Assembly (NCBI GenBank): GCA_003999685.1
Contig: CP021223.1
Span: forward strand, 2,480,001 to 2,544,000
Reading direction: 5' to 3'
Length of the DNA: 64,000 nt
Source of the DNA: Taiwanofungus camphoratus
Lineage: Eukaryota > Basidiomycota > Agaricomycetes > Polyporales > Taiwanofungaceae
The translations under genes and the position numbers were made by a program. Position 1 is the first letter of the stretch; every line of letters begins with the position of its first letter. Shown piece after piece: positions 1 through 11,053 of the stretch. The notes below the pieces were generated by a model. That model ran no database searches. It saw only the letters and a program-made list of their open reading frames with translations, and was not told the origin of the DNA.

Positions 1-1579
1 AATTCTTCTATGTCCCATTTTGAACGCAGTTCCACGGTGTAGTCATCGGTGTCACCGCCCAAGAAGCGGTCCATGGAGGCCCAAGCAATCATTGCTGCGT
101 TATCTGTGAGATGGATGAGTAACAGTTCAATCAGACCAGAAAGAGAAGGCACACCGGTACATAACGAGGGAGGAGGAAACATGAGGGAAGTGTCTTTGTC
201 TGGGCTGGTCTTATCGAGACAAATGCGTAGCCTGCATCCAATGAGTTGTCAAACCAGGACCGTGTCCTTAGCGTCATGTGCACGGTAGTACCTTTCCCTC
301 AGGAACGAATTACTCGCTACTCCTCCACTCACAACGACATGCCGGATCTCAACACCCTGGCGCTGGCATTTTTGCAGCCCGAGAGCCAGTTTCTCCTCAA
401 GTTGGGCCACAGCCGCCTTTTGGAATGCGCACGCGAGCGCATACTTGGTCTGTTCGTCGACAACGCCGTTCCGCGCATGCAGGAAGCGCTCTACGCTCGA
501 GTGCAGGCCGGTGTATGAGAACGCCAGCCTCCCACGCATGGGCAGCGGGACGTGTGGCGCACTCGTGTGCCCATCCTCGTGAGCGCCAGGAGGGGGTCGT
601 GCCGCACAGAACTGCTCAAGGGCGGCGCCGGGCCCGTGCGCTGACCATGGAAGTGCCAGCATCCGAGAGACCTTGTCGAAGGCGCGGCCGATGCTCTCGT
701 CCAACGTTGTTGCGAGTGTGCGGAAAGTCCGCGAGTCGGTTGCGAGCAGTAGGAGTGTGTGTCCGCCCGAGACGAGGAGCGTGAGGAAAGGGAACGTGGG
801 GAGCGCGTCGGTGGGCGCGGTGAGGAATGGTGTTAGAGCATGCGCCCGCTGCTCAAGACCGAACAGGAGTCAGATGAGCAAGTCCGTGGTATCAGACCAA
901 CTGACCATGTGATGTACGCCAACGAGAGGTTTGTTGAGTGCTGCTGCTAGGGTCTTGGCTGCATTTGAACCAACACTGAGACAGCCGCCGATACCTTGGA
1001 AAAGTTTGAATTAGTACTGGCTACCAAGACCGCTTATAAGTAGCGCTCTCTCGGTGTTCTTGCGTATCCTACTGCCAACAGTAGAAGTCGAAGCGAACGG
1101 GCCTAAAACGATCTGGGCGAGAATCTACACTTACCAGGCCCTCTGGTGAAGGCAATGCCATCCACATCATTTACAGACATTTTCGCCTCTGTAAAAGCTC
1201 TCCGGACAGTGGCTGGCTGAGGAATAGAGATAAACGGGTATAGTATTTAAAAGAAGAATGAGACTCGCCATATTCCGCTGATGAGCCTCAATGGCAACAT
1301 ACGGATGAATGCCTCCGTAGGACTCATGACTAGAAGTCGAACTCAGTAATTCATTCCACTGGGAACAAGGCTTATTGTTGCAGGCACTGCTCACTAAGAA
1401 TCCTGCCTCACAACAACATTTGATAGGATCTGGCGTTCGGAGGTGACAACTGCAGCACAGGTATCGTCTGCGGAAGACTCGATAGCGAGGACAGTGAATG
1501 GACGATACTTTGTGAGAGTATAGGTATATTTTCTCAATGGTGCGCCTAGAGGAGTTCGGGTTCTGAGGATGCCATACAT
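1..1579 (-). CDS. QRI7: Mitochondrial tRNA N6-threonylcarbamoyladenosine transferase (Kae1/TsaD/Qri7 family), 3' end outside window
   Basis: Qri7/OSGEPL1 transfers the threonylcarbamoyl group to A37 of ANN-decoding tRNAs in mitochondria. Seen in order on the minus strand: an N-terminal ATP-fold start (VLAIESSADDT) after about 28 basic and hydroxylated residues that could be a mitochondrial presequence; GGIHPYVAIEAHQRNM, with the first metal-ligand region; VGVHHM; LVSGGHT; LDESIGRAFDKVSRML; VVSGGVASNSFLRER; and the C-terminal TDNAAMIAW motif followed by DRFLGGDTDDY. These are spread over several exons with short introns; the first intron lies near 1340-1397. The ATG at 1579 is chosen because it is the last one upstream of the conserved fold in the same open frame; an in-frame ATG at 1711 would add 44 residues. 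The C-terminus continues beyond base 1. It is divergent with the HbrB gene, separated by about 220 bp that must hold both promoters. The family call is secure; mitochondrial rather than cytosolic Kae1 is inferred from the leader and sequence style. Confidence 0.9.
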
Positions 1580-1796
1580 CCGAGAGTGAGCAGGAAAGAA
1601 TACTGCGAATTTGATGCGATAATTACCAATAATTCTTGTATATGTAAGTCTACAAAACCATAATCCGCTGACATAATGTATATACCACAGGCGTTGTTCA
1701 AGCCATGGCACTTTCGATGATCCTCGACTCGAGTTGCGTTCTGACCCACGCGCTGGTTGGACTTCTCGGTGTCCACCGACAGTTACTGTAGCAACA

Positions 1797-4194
1797 ATGA
1801 CTGGGCGGAATACTCATGGTCGACGTTCCTCTCAAGAAAGCAGCGTCCTAATGAAAACACCGGAAAGGCGCCGTTCGTCGAGTCAAGGAGATGCGACGCC
1901 CAGAGCAGGCCTACTCCAAGGCGCCAACGGCAGTGCTGACAACACGCAAGACACCGTCAGCGCTAGTCATTCTGGTGCTGATCAACTGCCCTCGAGAATA
2001 CTAGCCTTTCTGCCAGACATAGCAGACAAGCTATTGTCTTCCACTTCGGGCGGTTTATCATCTCTATCACCCCAGCTTCAGCTCTTTCCTGTCCGTACGC
2101 ATTCTCGTGCCGAGTCTGCTTTGTGCACCGAAGCTCGTGAGTTTAATTCATCTGCGACGGTTGATATGGCCGCAACGCCCGGCCAACAGTCCAAGGGGCA
2201 TACTTCGCCGTCTAAGGTGAGCTTCTACCGCATCCGATATTCTTAGGGCAGGCGACAGCATTCTTGCCACGGGTCCTTCACATGTCGATGAGCCAGTATA
2301 TTTCTCAGAGGCACATCCGCAGGCTATATGCCTGGCATGGACCTTGCCTTGACTTGATCTATTTCAATTTGTGTGATGAACACACTGGTACAATCGTATG
2401 TGAAAGATGTGTTGCTACTGTCTCACCGTCGTCTGCCGTGGGATTCTATCATCAGGAAGCAATCTAAGTTCATCGCATCGCCTCTGCGTGATTGTATTCT
2501 ACCCACTAGGCTTTGTCCTCTCGCACTTATGACTCCAAATTGGTGTCCCGCGAAATGCATCGCTTAGGCAATCTCGCGCACTTGCCCACGCTTCCCCCTT
2601 CGCTCACCGCGGCACAATCCACCGTTTCTCTTAACATGGCTCCAAGCACTGGAGGCAGCACATCGGGATCGTCCGACAATCCGTGGCAATCGCTTCATGT
2701 ACATGTTCTCCCGTTATTCAACGGCGAACCTTTGCGAGTGCCAATGTGAGTACGAGTTGATATTCAAACACGGTTCACTAGAACGAGGTACAGCGAAGAT
2801 CTCAATCAACTCGTCCGACACCACATCCAGATGGTCGTCTCATCAGCACCGTCCAAGGCGCTCGCTACCCTCGAACATGATGCGTCAGAGCTCATTGCGT
2901 CTGGAATGGTCACTCTCAATGCAAAATTGACAGGGATAGAGGATGAGAAGCTTGTAGTTCGGGTGGTTGAGTTGTGGGGTTTCTTCTGGGATCAAGTCTT
3001 GCCTTACGTCGAAGGAGTAAGTGGACTTCTTTCTCATGTTTATAGTGAGGGGTTATAATTGTGTCCAAAAGGCTTTGTTACCCCTGCAAACAGATCCACT
3101 GCTCTCATCACTGTATCGCATGCCCAAAGCGCACAAGTCATCAACGCCCATCGCGGGCCAGACAGGAAAAGGCTCCATATCTTCACTCATGCTTCAGTCT
3201 ACCACCCAGATAGATGTGCGCACGGTAGCATTGCAGTCGTTCCGCGATCGGATCATCCTGCCAGCATTCCCGCGCTTATATGCGCGACTAACCATGCCCA
3301 AGGAAGAGATGCTTCCGGAGAGCCTTCTATCCCATCAGCCGCGGTTACAGCAGATGTAAGCAGTCCTGTCTTCTGGACATTTTGCCATCTACCCCCTTTG
3401 TCTGATGTCTATATTTCGAAATTGTTCTCTCAAGGCTCCTTGTTCTTGTTTCCCAACGTCCTCAGCGGCCGATTTCATTTTCTCTGACAGCGCCTCCTCC
3501 ACAACCGAGCGCTGGGGAGGCAGCAGTCCAGTATCTTCTACGTGCCGTTCGTGCGCCGCTCCCACAGCTGTCACGTAATCGAGAGCTCTCAACTGGTGCC
3601 CCATCTTTCCTATCTGCTGGCGCGCCGCGTGACCGGCGCGGGCGAATTGCACAGAAACATGATTTGTACGGAAGGCGGAGTAGTAGTGGAATCAGAGATC
3701 GCATTATGGTGACGGATGACGAAGATGGTGAAGGTCAAGATGTAGAAGAAGGCTTGGATGGAGGAGAGACGCCGAGGATGGGCGTAGGTTTCGCGGACCC
3801 AAGGGAACGCGATAAGGAATTTTTGGAATCACTGAGGTGCGTTGGTTGGATCCCACTTTATATCTTTGAAGGCTTGTCCAATCTTTGGATTTGTCCTGAC
3901 ATTGGGGGGATATTCGTGTTCGTCGCTGATGTGCCTTCCCATTGCATGCCTGCAGGAGTCCGAATCCAGACAGTGCACGCGTGAGCATGGGTGGCTGGGG
4001 CCTAGGCGCTGGGAGTGAAGAGAAGCGTACCGAGGAGGAGGATGAGGACGAAAAACTGGATTGGGACCAAGCTCAAGTAAGAATGACCTGGTTTCTGTTA
4101 TGTGTTAGAGAGCTTAGTGATATTAATGCAGGCTCTGGTGGAGCGTATGGTGGGTATGAATGCGCCCCAAGACGGACGAAGACAAATGGTCTGA
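1797..4194 (+). CDS. TORC2 subunit, HbrB/Bit61 (Protor) family
   Basis: HbrB-family proteins (yeast Bit61/Bit2, human PRR5/Protor) are accessory subunits of TOR complex 2, which acts at the plasma membrane in polarity and actin control. The sequence shows a Ser/Thr-rich, probably disordered N-terminal region, then the HbrB domain: WQSLHVHVLPLFNGEPLR spliced to IEDLNQLVRHHIQ, then VVELWGFFWDQVLPYVEG spliced to LPLQTDPLLSSLYR, and IDVRTVALQSFRDRIILPAF. A Ser/Pro-rich linker and an acidic tail (EEDEDEKLDWDQAQ) follow; the last exon ends ALVERMVGMNAPQDGRRQMV. At least six exons are implied, with clear donors at 2217, 2747 and 4076. The join between the first exon and the domain (2217-2570) is not fully resolved and may hide a small exon. 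An in-frame ATG at 1734 is an alternative start. It converges with the FAD monooxygenase downstream. Confidence 0.85.
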
Positions 4195-4910
4195 TTCGCC
4201 TCCAGTAGTTGCAGGTGTTGTCGTGTTGTCCTCAGGCATTACTTGTATCGTTATCCCCTTGTTTAGGTTATGGTCACAGAGTCTAGAACACTGGAACACC
4301 TTAGGCCCCAGATATCTACGCAGCCATTACATATGCACTGCACGAGTATGTTTGGCCTGAATCGTTCGCAATACGTGCGACACCAGTTTTGGGGGTATTG
4401 CACTTCATGCCGGCTCATGACACTAGGAGTCTATCATGACGAGTCTCACATCATGACACCACCCACGGAATGCCATCGCATCATGCTAGTCGAGTCGGAA
4501 TGCTGCTGATGGGATGAGCCTCGAGGCTTCCACGTCGAATTGCCCCTTGGCCTTGAGGCTTTTGCAACCCTCGCATAGCTTCTCATCTCCACGATGTTTG
4601 GTAGGATCGAAATCTCCACAACGCTAGAAGCATCACAAGATAGGCGGGATAGGAACGAAGATAAGCAGCAAAATACCCAGCGACCAATCACATGCACTTC
4701 ACTCGCTACCCCAATCAGCGGAGCCCATTGGTCCATGGACCTTATGGTATGTGGGAAGTCATGCACATATCTTACTTTGAAAATAGGAATACATGCCAGT
4801 GGTATACTAATGAACACAGTACTGTAGCAACAATCCAGGCTACCCTAGACACAGTCCATAATATAACCCTAGAGAAGTCCGATGTGCGGCGATAGGAGGC
4901 ACGACGGTGA
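4195..4910. other. Intergenic region between two convergent genes
   Basis: About 700 bp between the stop codons of the HbrB and monooxygenase genes. Short open frames occur on both strands, but none has recognisable domains or splice-supported extension. It probably holds the two 3' untranslated regions. No RNA gene or repeat was seen. Confidence 0.5.
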
Positions 4911-6907
4911 CTACGTATTGTGCAGCTTCTTGACCTCGACTTTGAACGCATTCGACACCGTCCGCGCAGCGCGTTCCTGCAAAATGCCCCATTGCACCCA
5001 CCAGGCATCGGCCTCGTCCTCCGGGTCGTAAGCGAAGACTTGCCTGATAGCCTGCCCCACAATGTCAGTAACCATGTCTGGTAAATTGCGCATATTGAAG
5101 ACTGACATCCTGTGTCTTCGCAATGGCGATGTCCTCTGCGCCCATAGCTTGGGCTTCCTGCTCGAATTTCTTCGGCAGGTCGCTGGCCCGCACACGGTCG
5201 ATGCCAGGGGGAAGGGCCATGGCGAACGGATTCGTGCGAGTGGCCCTCTGCACTTCCGCTACGCGCTTCTGACTGATCTCTTGGAGCGCAGACAGGAAGC
5301 TGTTAATCTGGTCCTTGCGATGGATGTGATAGAACAGGCGTCCTAGCGTCATGCCATCCCCTGCAGCAGTCGATAGTGCGTATAATGATCCTGGCTGTTG
5401 ACGCGGACATAAGTGACATATTTTCACTAGGCAATTGTAATGTTACTCGCCGTAAGCGGGTGGGCAGCTTCGCCCATTACTATCAACTGGCCGTCGGGGT
5501 GCACCCAATCTTCGAGATGAGGCCTCTCTATGATAGGGCAGACCATGACTGAAGATGCGAGCTCCGCGATCTTTCTCAACCTGAGAGACTGGGACGTGAA
5601 ACTAGCCATGCCGCAAAGCCTGCGAAAGCACAAGTACCTTGGTTCGCAGCCCTCCATCGAGCTCAGCAGCTCGTGCAGCCCGACCTCCAGTTGACCGCTG
5701 GAGGCCCGCGCTTCTCCGGGCGCATAGACGTGAAGCGCAAACTCGTTCCTGCCCTGTGTTTCCTTTGTTGTGGTTTCAAATCATGCATAACAAATGAACA
5801 GCCTCGAAGCCTACTGTCGGGAAGCCCATCACCCCACACACCTCGCCGAACCAGGAAAAGACGGTGCCATTCTAAGTATAGCGATCAGCATCAAGACGCG
5901 CCCAGCGTGAGTATTGCCGTCCCGCACCTTCTGTTCGACAAAATTAGCTAAATCTGGATCTGAATGCATCTTCGCTGCGGGGACGATGACGCTGCGAACG
6001 AGTTTCATCGCGCGTCGGTGCTTCTTCATACGCACATCTCTGCGGGGCCACTCACTTGTATATCACCATATGCGTGAGAACTTCGTGGTCGGCGTCACCG
6101 AGCATCATTGCGCGCGACAGGGAATCCAGGCCGTCTGCGCCAACGAGAACGTCGGCGTCCAGTTCCTCCCCTGACGCGAGTGTGACGGATGGCCTTTCTG
6201 GCCGGACAGACATGGAGACGACCTTTGCGTTGCTGCGAATTTTTGCCCCGTGTTCTACGGCAGTGTCATGGAGCAGCTTGCGGAGGTCAGCATACTGTGA
6301 ATGGAGAGGTTCGACGGGATAAGGCTTCTGTAGAGATAATATTTGCATTGCTGGTCGATGCTCACGTGCATGGACACAAACTCTCCGCCACTCTCGTTCT
6401 TGAATTCTTCTACCCATTCACCGATCCCTGTGACTGAGCCAGATTCGTCTAGGTTGTGAAGACACCCCGTCAGTGGCCTAGATTTCCGCGGGCCACGGAT
6501 CACTCACAACGGGCGAATCGTACGTATGCCGACTTTACGCTTAGTTCTTTGAACTGCTTCTCCATCCCCCACCGGTAGTAAATCTTTGTGAGGTTTGGGG
6601 ATATCCTGCAGCCCCCCGCGAGTTTGGTCTGGACGGAACTCGGTAAATTGGACCCTTGGTTCACTTTCTACACTTGACGAGTAGACTCACCTCTTCAAAG
6701 TCATCGCCCTGTTCCAACAAGGTCACCCGATGGCCAACTCGACTGAGGGCTATGGCAGCCGTGAGACCTGCGACGCCCCCTCCAATGATGATGAATTGAA
6801 TGGGTAGGAAGTCAGGAGCACGCTAAACCGTGATGGGTTAAGAGAGGATTGTAAGTCAGTGGACTTGCGATAAACGGAGGGAGATCGGTGCGCAGTAAGC
6901 ATACCAT
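4911..6907 (-). CDS. FAD-dependent monooxygenase (salicylate hydroxylase-like, class A flavoprotein)
   Basis: Predicted flavin monooxygenase that would hydroxylate an aromatic or similar small substrate using NAD(P)H and O2; the substrate cannot be read from sequence. Seen: an N-terminal Rossmann motif FIIIGGGVAGLTAAIALSRVGH followed by LLEQGDDFEE; the mid-protein LRKLLHDTAVEHGAKI and DVLVGADGLDSLSR segment (the GD/DG region contacting FAD and NAD(P)H); then VMGEAAHPLT, the second FAD motif, and SLYALSTAAGDG. It ends ERAARTVSNAFKVEVKKLHNT. Several introns are needed. One, near 5361-5445, fits only as a GC-AG intron that joins HPLT to PGSLYALS. The best start is the ATG at 6907, which would form a one-codon coding exon because GTATGC follows it directly and the next exon (RAPDFLPIQF) opens at a TTTAG acceptor. 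An upstream ATG at 7001 lies in another frame. Family call strong; exact exon borders partly inferred. Confidence 0.82.
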
Positions 6908-8439
6908 GTCTACCCCGAACTTGTGGGGGAAATAGAATAGAGGGTATGTCTGGCGTGCGAAGACAGGCCGGGAGATATAAGTCAAGAGGCTGCGCTCTCA
7001 TGGTCCTGTTGGCCCGCGCATGTTTCCCAAATGGAGCATGACCCCCGGTCAGAATGCCTGTGAGCGATCGAACTAGTGGACGTTTCCATGAAGATGAATC
7101 GAAAAGGTACGTGAGCCCGGACCCTAATAATTATCCCGTTTTCTTTCTTTGATCCTTCATCTGTCCATCTTTTCCAGCGCTTGTATCGTCTCGATTCATC
7201 TTTTCGCGCAAAGTCTCGACCAGGACACCCACAAAGTACAGCCAGAGCACAGCCAATCCACCGTCCAAAGTCGCCATGAAGACCTCCCTAGCTCGCACTT
7301 CCCTTCCTACTTGCCAGCCGGACCTATCGGCCGCTGCTGGATTGTCTTAATCAGATCCAAAGGCCGCGAATTAAACTCGCTAGCTCCTATTTCCCGACTA
7401 CGAAGCCAATTGAAAGCCTATCACCATAACCCAGCCGAAATAAGCAAGACGAGGCCTCAGCTCTGGCCCAGCGAAATTGCGCCTGAACGGTGTGTCATGG
7501 CATGCAGTGCTGAGAATAAGCATCGGCAGCAGTGTCCACCATCTCGCTCGAGGGTCCTCAAAACCAATTTTACTGCGACTGTCGCCGTGAGATGTGGACA
7601 GACGTCCGCGATAGGTAACATGCACGCCCATGTGACTCGACAGGACACCGAAAATTCTCATCTCTCCAATCGGCCTGCCCTGCAGCATCTGCACGGACCT
7701 CTGCTTGGTCACCTTATCCTTTGGGTTGAACCCCGCTGAGCAGCTCCTATATGTTAGAGCCGAAATATCCCACACAGATATTCTTTACACACAATCGAGT
7801 CCTCTCCGGGTTATAGTCGCCAACATTGAGGGCCAGGGGTCTGCATAGGCGCCACATCTCGGGCTACCGAAGGCTGAGCGCTCTCGAAAAGTACTAGAGA
7901 GCCTCGAGGCAGGCGGCGCGTCGGCTAAGGTCTGATTTCGTATGCCATTGTAGGTCCATGGTCGAGACCGGGAGCACCACCGGTAGCCGTACGCAGGCTG
8001 AGGGCGCCACCATCAGAAACGGCCAAGAAATGAGAATGAGGAAACGGTGGGAGGAACAACATTCCGAGTGGGAGGCGGCTGAACTTCTGAGCCAATGGCC
8101 CCCAAGAGACATGAGAGGGGGCATCTCAATATTGTGGTATGCATCAACCGCTCATAGGACACAGTTAAATCCATAGGGAATGCATGCATCTTCACCTCAG
8201 ATAGAGAGTAGTATCGGTCTTGGGCTCTAGCCGCATCCTCACTTGTCACGCACGGCCGCCCAAAGTCATGATCGGCCGGGAATCACAACATGAGTAAAGA
8301 CAAGCTGTAGTGTACCTGGGCGACTGCCGCGGCAGTAGAGCTAAACACCATGGCTTGACGAGTCGAATAAACAGAAGTCGTTATAAGACAAAACAAAAAG
8401 GTTGGGATTTGAGAAACGACAAGCACGATTGCTACGAAG
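6908..8439. other. Region with unassigned open frames on both strands
   Basis: 1.5 kb between the monooxygenase start and the tRNA. It has a CT-rich stretch near 7135-7200 typical of fungal promoters. A 196-codon frame (7149-7739, +) overlaps a 125-codon frame (7398-7775, -), and further minus-strand frames run through 7894-8249, with a possible start at 8351. None shows a domain I recognise, and I could not build a convincing spliced protein on either strand. One unrecognised gene may lie here, most likely on the minus strand. Confidence 0.3.
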
Positions 8440-8551
8440 TGGCCAACGTCGGGATTGAACCGACGACCTTGGAGTGGATTTGAACGTTTACAGAATGAGA
8501 GGCTTTCACCAGATATTAGCTCCACGCTCTAACCAACTGAGCTAGCCGGCC
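8440..8551 (-). tRNA. tRNA-Ile(AAT) with a 38-nt intron
   Basis: Read on the minus strand, a full cloverleaf folds. A 7-bp acceptor stem (GGCCGGC with GTTGGCC, two G-U pairs) is followed by TA, a 4-bp D stem (GCTC/GAGC), a 5-bp anticodon stem (TGGAG/CTCCA), a 5-nt variable loop and a T arm GTCGG-TTCAATC-CCGAC with discriminator A. The anticodon loop CTAATAA carries AAT (read as IAU, isoleucine). It is interrupted after position 37 by an intron at 8476-8513, the usual site of nuclear tRNA introns. The mature length would be 74 nt. No other gene overlaps it. Confidence 0.93.
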
Positions 8552-8660
8552 GTCGGTTCCGGCTGACTTATGATTTTTGTCATTGTAAATCACCACCTTT
8601 CTAAGATTTAACCACTGGCTAATCTAATAAAGGACCAGTGTCTCTTCTGTCGGTGATCTC

Positions 8661-8990
8661 ATGGCGTCCAAGTCTAAAGCATCCCCACTGCCATTGAGTG
8701 ATACTTTGCGCGACCTTGCTCTGCTACGAGCATCAGACTGCGATTTATCCTCTGTACTGTCCAACACACTGGCTTCATCCTCTCCAAACCTCCAGTCCAA
8801 GCCTTTAGACCCGATCTCAGACAGGGAGCATAGCATAGATGATCCTGTCACGCGGTCTTACGAATTTGTGAGAGAAACGCGGGCGGTGATCAGGTTGCTC
8901 AACAGGGGGGAAGTGGAGAGACAGGGTGAAAGATTGGAGGGTGTCAGGAGTCGACTGGAGGATGTTCTTCAAGGCCTAGAGGGACACTGA
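8661..8990 (+). CDS. Small uncharacterised protein, probably coiled coil (109 aa)
   Basis: A single-exon frame with a Ser/Leu-rich first half and a charged, heptad-like second half (SYEFVRETRAVIRLLNRG, then VERQGERLEGVRSRLEDVLQGL), which predicts a helical coiled coil of about 45 residues. It has no signal peptide or membrane segment. I do not recognise the family. The amphipathic C-terminal half and the clean ATG-to-TGA frame make it more likely real than chance. It starts about 110 bp beyond the 5' end of the divergent tRNA gene, so the promoters may overlap. Confidence 0.55.
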   Translation: MASKSKASPLPLSDTLRDLALLRASDCDLSSVLSNTLASSSPNLQSKPLDPISDREHSIDDPVTRSYEFVRETRAVIRLLNRGEVERQGERLEGVRSRLEDVLQGLEGH

Positions 8991-9595
8991 GGAGGGGTGA
9001 TTACGTGAGTAAATGCGACGCGTTTGTTGTAGCGTGCACATGTGTACTGAACCAGGATCTAGCTAGATTTCTGGGTGTAAATTGATTCGCTTCAACTCGT
9101 ATGATGATCAATTTGCAGTGTCTTGAAGGGACTACGCATGAGCAGCGCCACTCGATATGCATCAACTTTGGGTCAATCCAAGGAGAGTCTGGAGTATTGG
9201 TCTTGTTCTGGGGTGACTTCCAGACTCTAGAACTGCAGATTGTATCATTTAGCTAGGTTCCTTTTGCCTGGCACCATCTTCACTGAAGTCTCGTAGTAAC
9301 TGAGATGCAGAGCATCAACAACAGTTTGACTAGAAGGTCCACAATGCCCCAGGGAGGTATGTATCACCTACAACTCTAACAAGACCTAGAAGTGCAGCCC
9401 AGGTCGCCCTGCCACGAGCAAGCTTCGCATGACGCTCGTTTTTCTGTGGACTAAAGCTAGGCAGAGCTAGGTTCCAAACTGTCACCACTTGCACTGGATT
9501 GTTCGATGGCAACGTGCTCGACCGCGTTCGCCCCGAAGACGACATTTGCACTCCGCAGGGCTGGCCCAAGATCGCACAGAATCGTCACGATAGCG
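8991..9595. other. Intergenic region upstream of the first Con-6 gene
   Basis: About 600 bp with no supported gene. A 79-codon minus-strand frame (9330-9569) shows no domain. It probably contains the 3' region of the small coiled-coil gene and the upstream control region of the first Con-6 gene. Confidence 0.4.
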
Positions 9596-9601
9596 TATAA
9601 A
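9596..9601 (+). promoter_or_regulatory. TATA box of the first Con-6 gene
   Basis: TATAAA lies 93 bp upstream of the ATG at 9689, a normal spacing for a TATA-driven fungal gene. The second Con-6 copy has a similar ATATAAG at the same distance from its ATG, which supports a functional role. Confidence 0.55.
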
Positions 9602-9688
9602 GGAAGAGTTCACTTACCCCTCTGACGCATTTCATCCCAATCACGAAGGCGCTGCCCTCAGAATCCCAACGAATAAAGCTGACTAGCC

Positions 9689-10278
9689 ATGCCATCTTAC
9701 CTCGGTAGGGATATTCGACCGATTCTTTTGGTCAGAGGCCTCACCTGTCGCGATCGGTTCCAGGGAAGGACCCGACTCGTGTAGCTGCGGGTCTTAAGGC
9801 CGCTATCAACAACCCATATGTCCAAGAAGAGACTAAAAAGCAAGACGCCGAGAAACTTGAGAGCTTGGAAGCGGCCGGTAGCATTTCCGATCACCCCAGT
9901 CCGACCCGAGAGGAGCATCGAGTCCTCGGCGGCTACAAGGCAACTTTAAGTAGTACGTGCCTGTTTGAGCATTTGGAGCGGTGACTCTCTTACCATTCTG
10001 AAAGATGAGCATGTGTCGGAACAGGCAAAGGAACATGCCCGCGAAGTCCTTGAGGCGTCTGGCTATCATACTCATAGGGATCCCGATGTCTCCGAGCACG
10101 ACCATCAAATTCGTGTCCTCGCCGGCTACAAAGCTGCCTTGCACAGTGAATCTTCAAGTCCTCATTGATTTTTCCTGTTAGAATTCTGACAGAATATCTC
10201 CTTCGAACAGACCCTCATGTTTCGCAAGAAGCTAAGGACCACGCGCGGCAGTTCCTCGAGGTGCATGGAGCTTTGTGA
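9689..10278 (+). CDS. Conidiation-specific protein 6 (Con-6) family, copy A
   Basis: Con-6 proteins are small hydrophilic proteins that accumulate during sporulation or stress in fungi; their biochemical role is not established. Four exons (about 16, 189, 141 and 68 nt) give 137 residues made almost wholly of four Con-6 modules. Key pieces are DPTRVAAGLKAAINNPYVQE, HRVLGGYKATLS, HVSEQAKEHAREVLEASGY, IRVLAGYKAALH and the final HVSQEAKDHARQFLEVHGAL. Introns fall inside modules at the same phases as in copy B, so the exon borders support each other. The start at 9689 is a 16-nt first exon (MPSYL) that exactly parallels copy B (MATYE). A TATA box lies 93 bp upstream. Copy A is more diverged in its first module than copy B. 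Confidence 0.9.
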
Positions 10279-11053
10279 CCCATCGACCGACATTGTAGGG
10301 ATAAGATCGTTTACTATGTTGTATCATTATCCGAAATTTCTGGCGATGCATCTCATAAATGTTGCTAATTCACCACTCGGCATTATTTAATGTGGGTAGT
10401 CTCTTGCAAAGCCTGAAACAGGAAAAGTAGTGGCAGTCAAGTATGAGTATTTTTTTTCACATGATATCAGTGTGTATTCGTACTGAACTGATTTTTATTC
10501 AGTATCGGGTGGCATACCTCATCTTCTGAAATTAAGGGGTAGAAGGCTTCTCAGGGACGGTCGATGATCAATAACATATTTCTGCAAGCTTGAGGTGATG
10601 AATTGGGAGTTGAGTGAGATCACCCGTGTATCGTCCTCGCTGTCGTCTGTTCTCCATTGATTCACAGGTGAACCAACTCAACTCATGAACGGGATTAACA
10701 ACTACAGGATGCATGATTCGCTCATCGCCTATGACAGAGTAGATGTAGTGCGTCAGAAGCTCAAATACGTGCCAGGACAAGCTATTCCGACTTCTCGAAA
10801 CCAAGCACACAAAGTTCATCTTATTCTTCTGACACTCAGGCGGCAGCCATGACAAGTACCTGGTCACGTTGTGCGCCAACCTCAACTGTGACGTCAAGAC
10901 ATGGTTTCCACGAAGCCCCACAACACCACTATAATTGCACTGGACCCCTACAGAGGCCTCATATAAGAAGGGACGAAGCGTCTGTTAGGCCAATGCAATT
11001 GCTCCTCAATTCGAAGTCGCCCCACCAAATCCTACAATAAAGTGGCATTCAGT
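10279..11053. other. Spacer between the two Con-6 genes
   Basis: About 775 bp. A 117-codon minus-strand frame (10568-10921) is present but shows no recognisable domain. An ATATAAG TATA-like box at 10961-10967 lies 93 bp before the ATG of copy B, so the right end is that gene's promoter. Confidence 0.45.
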
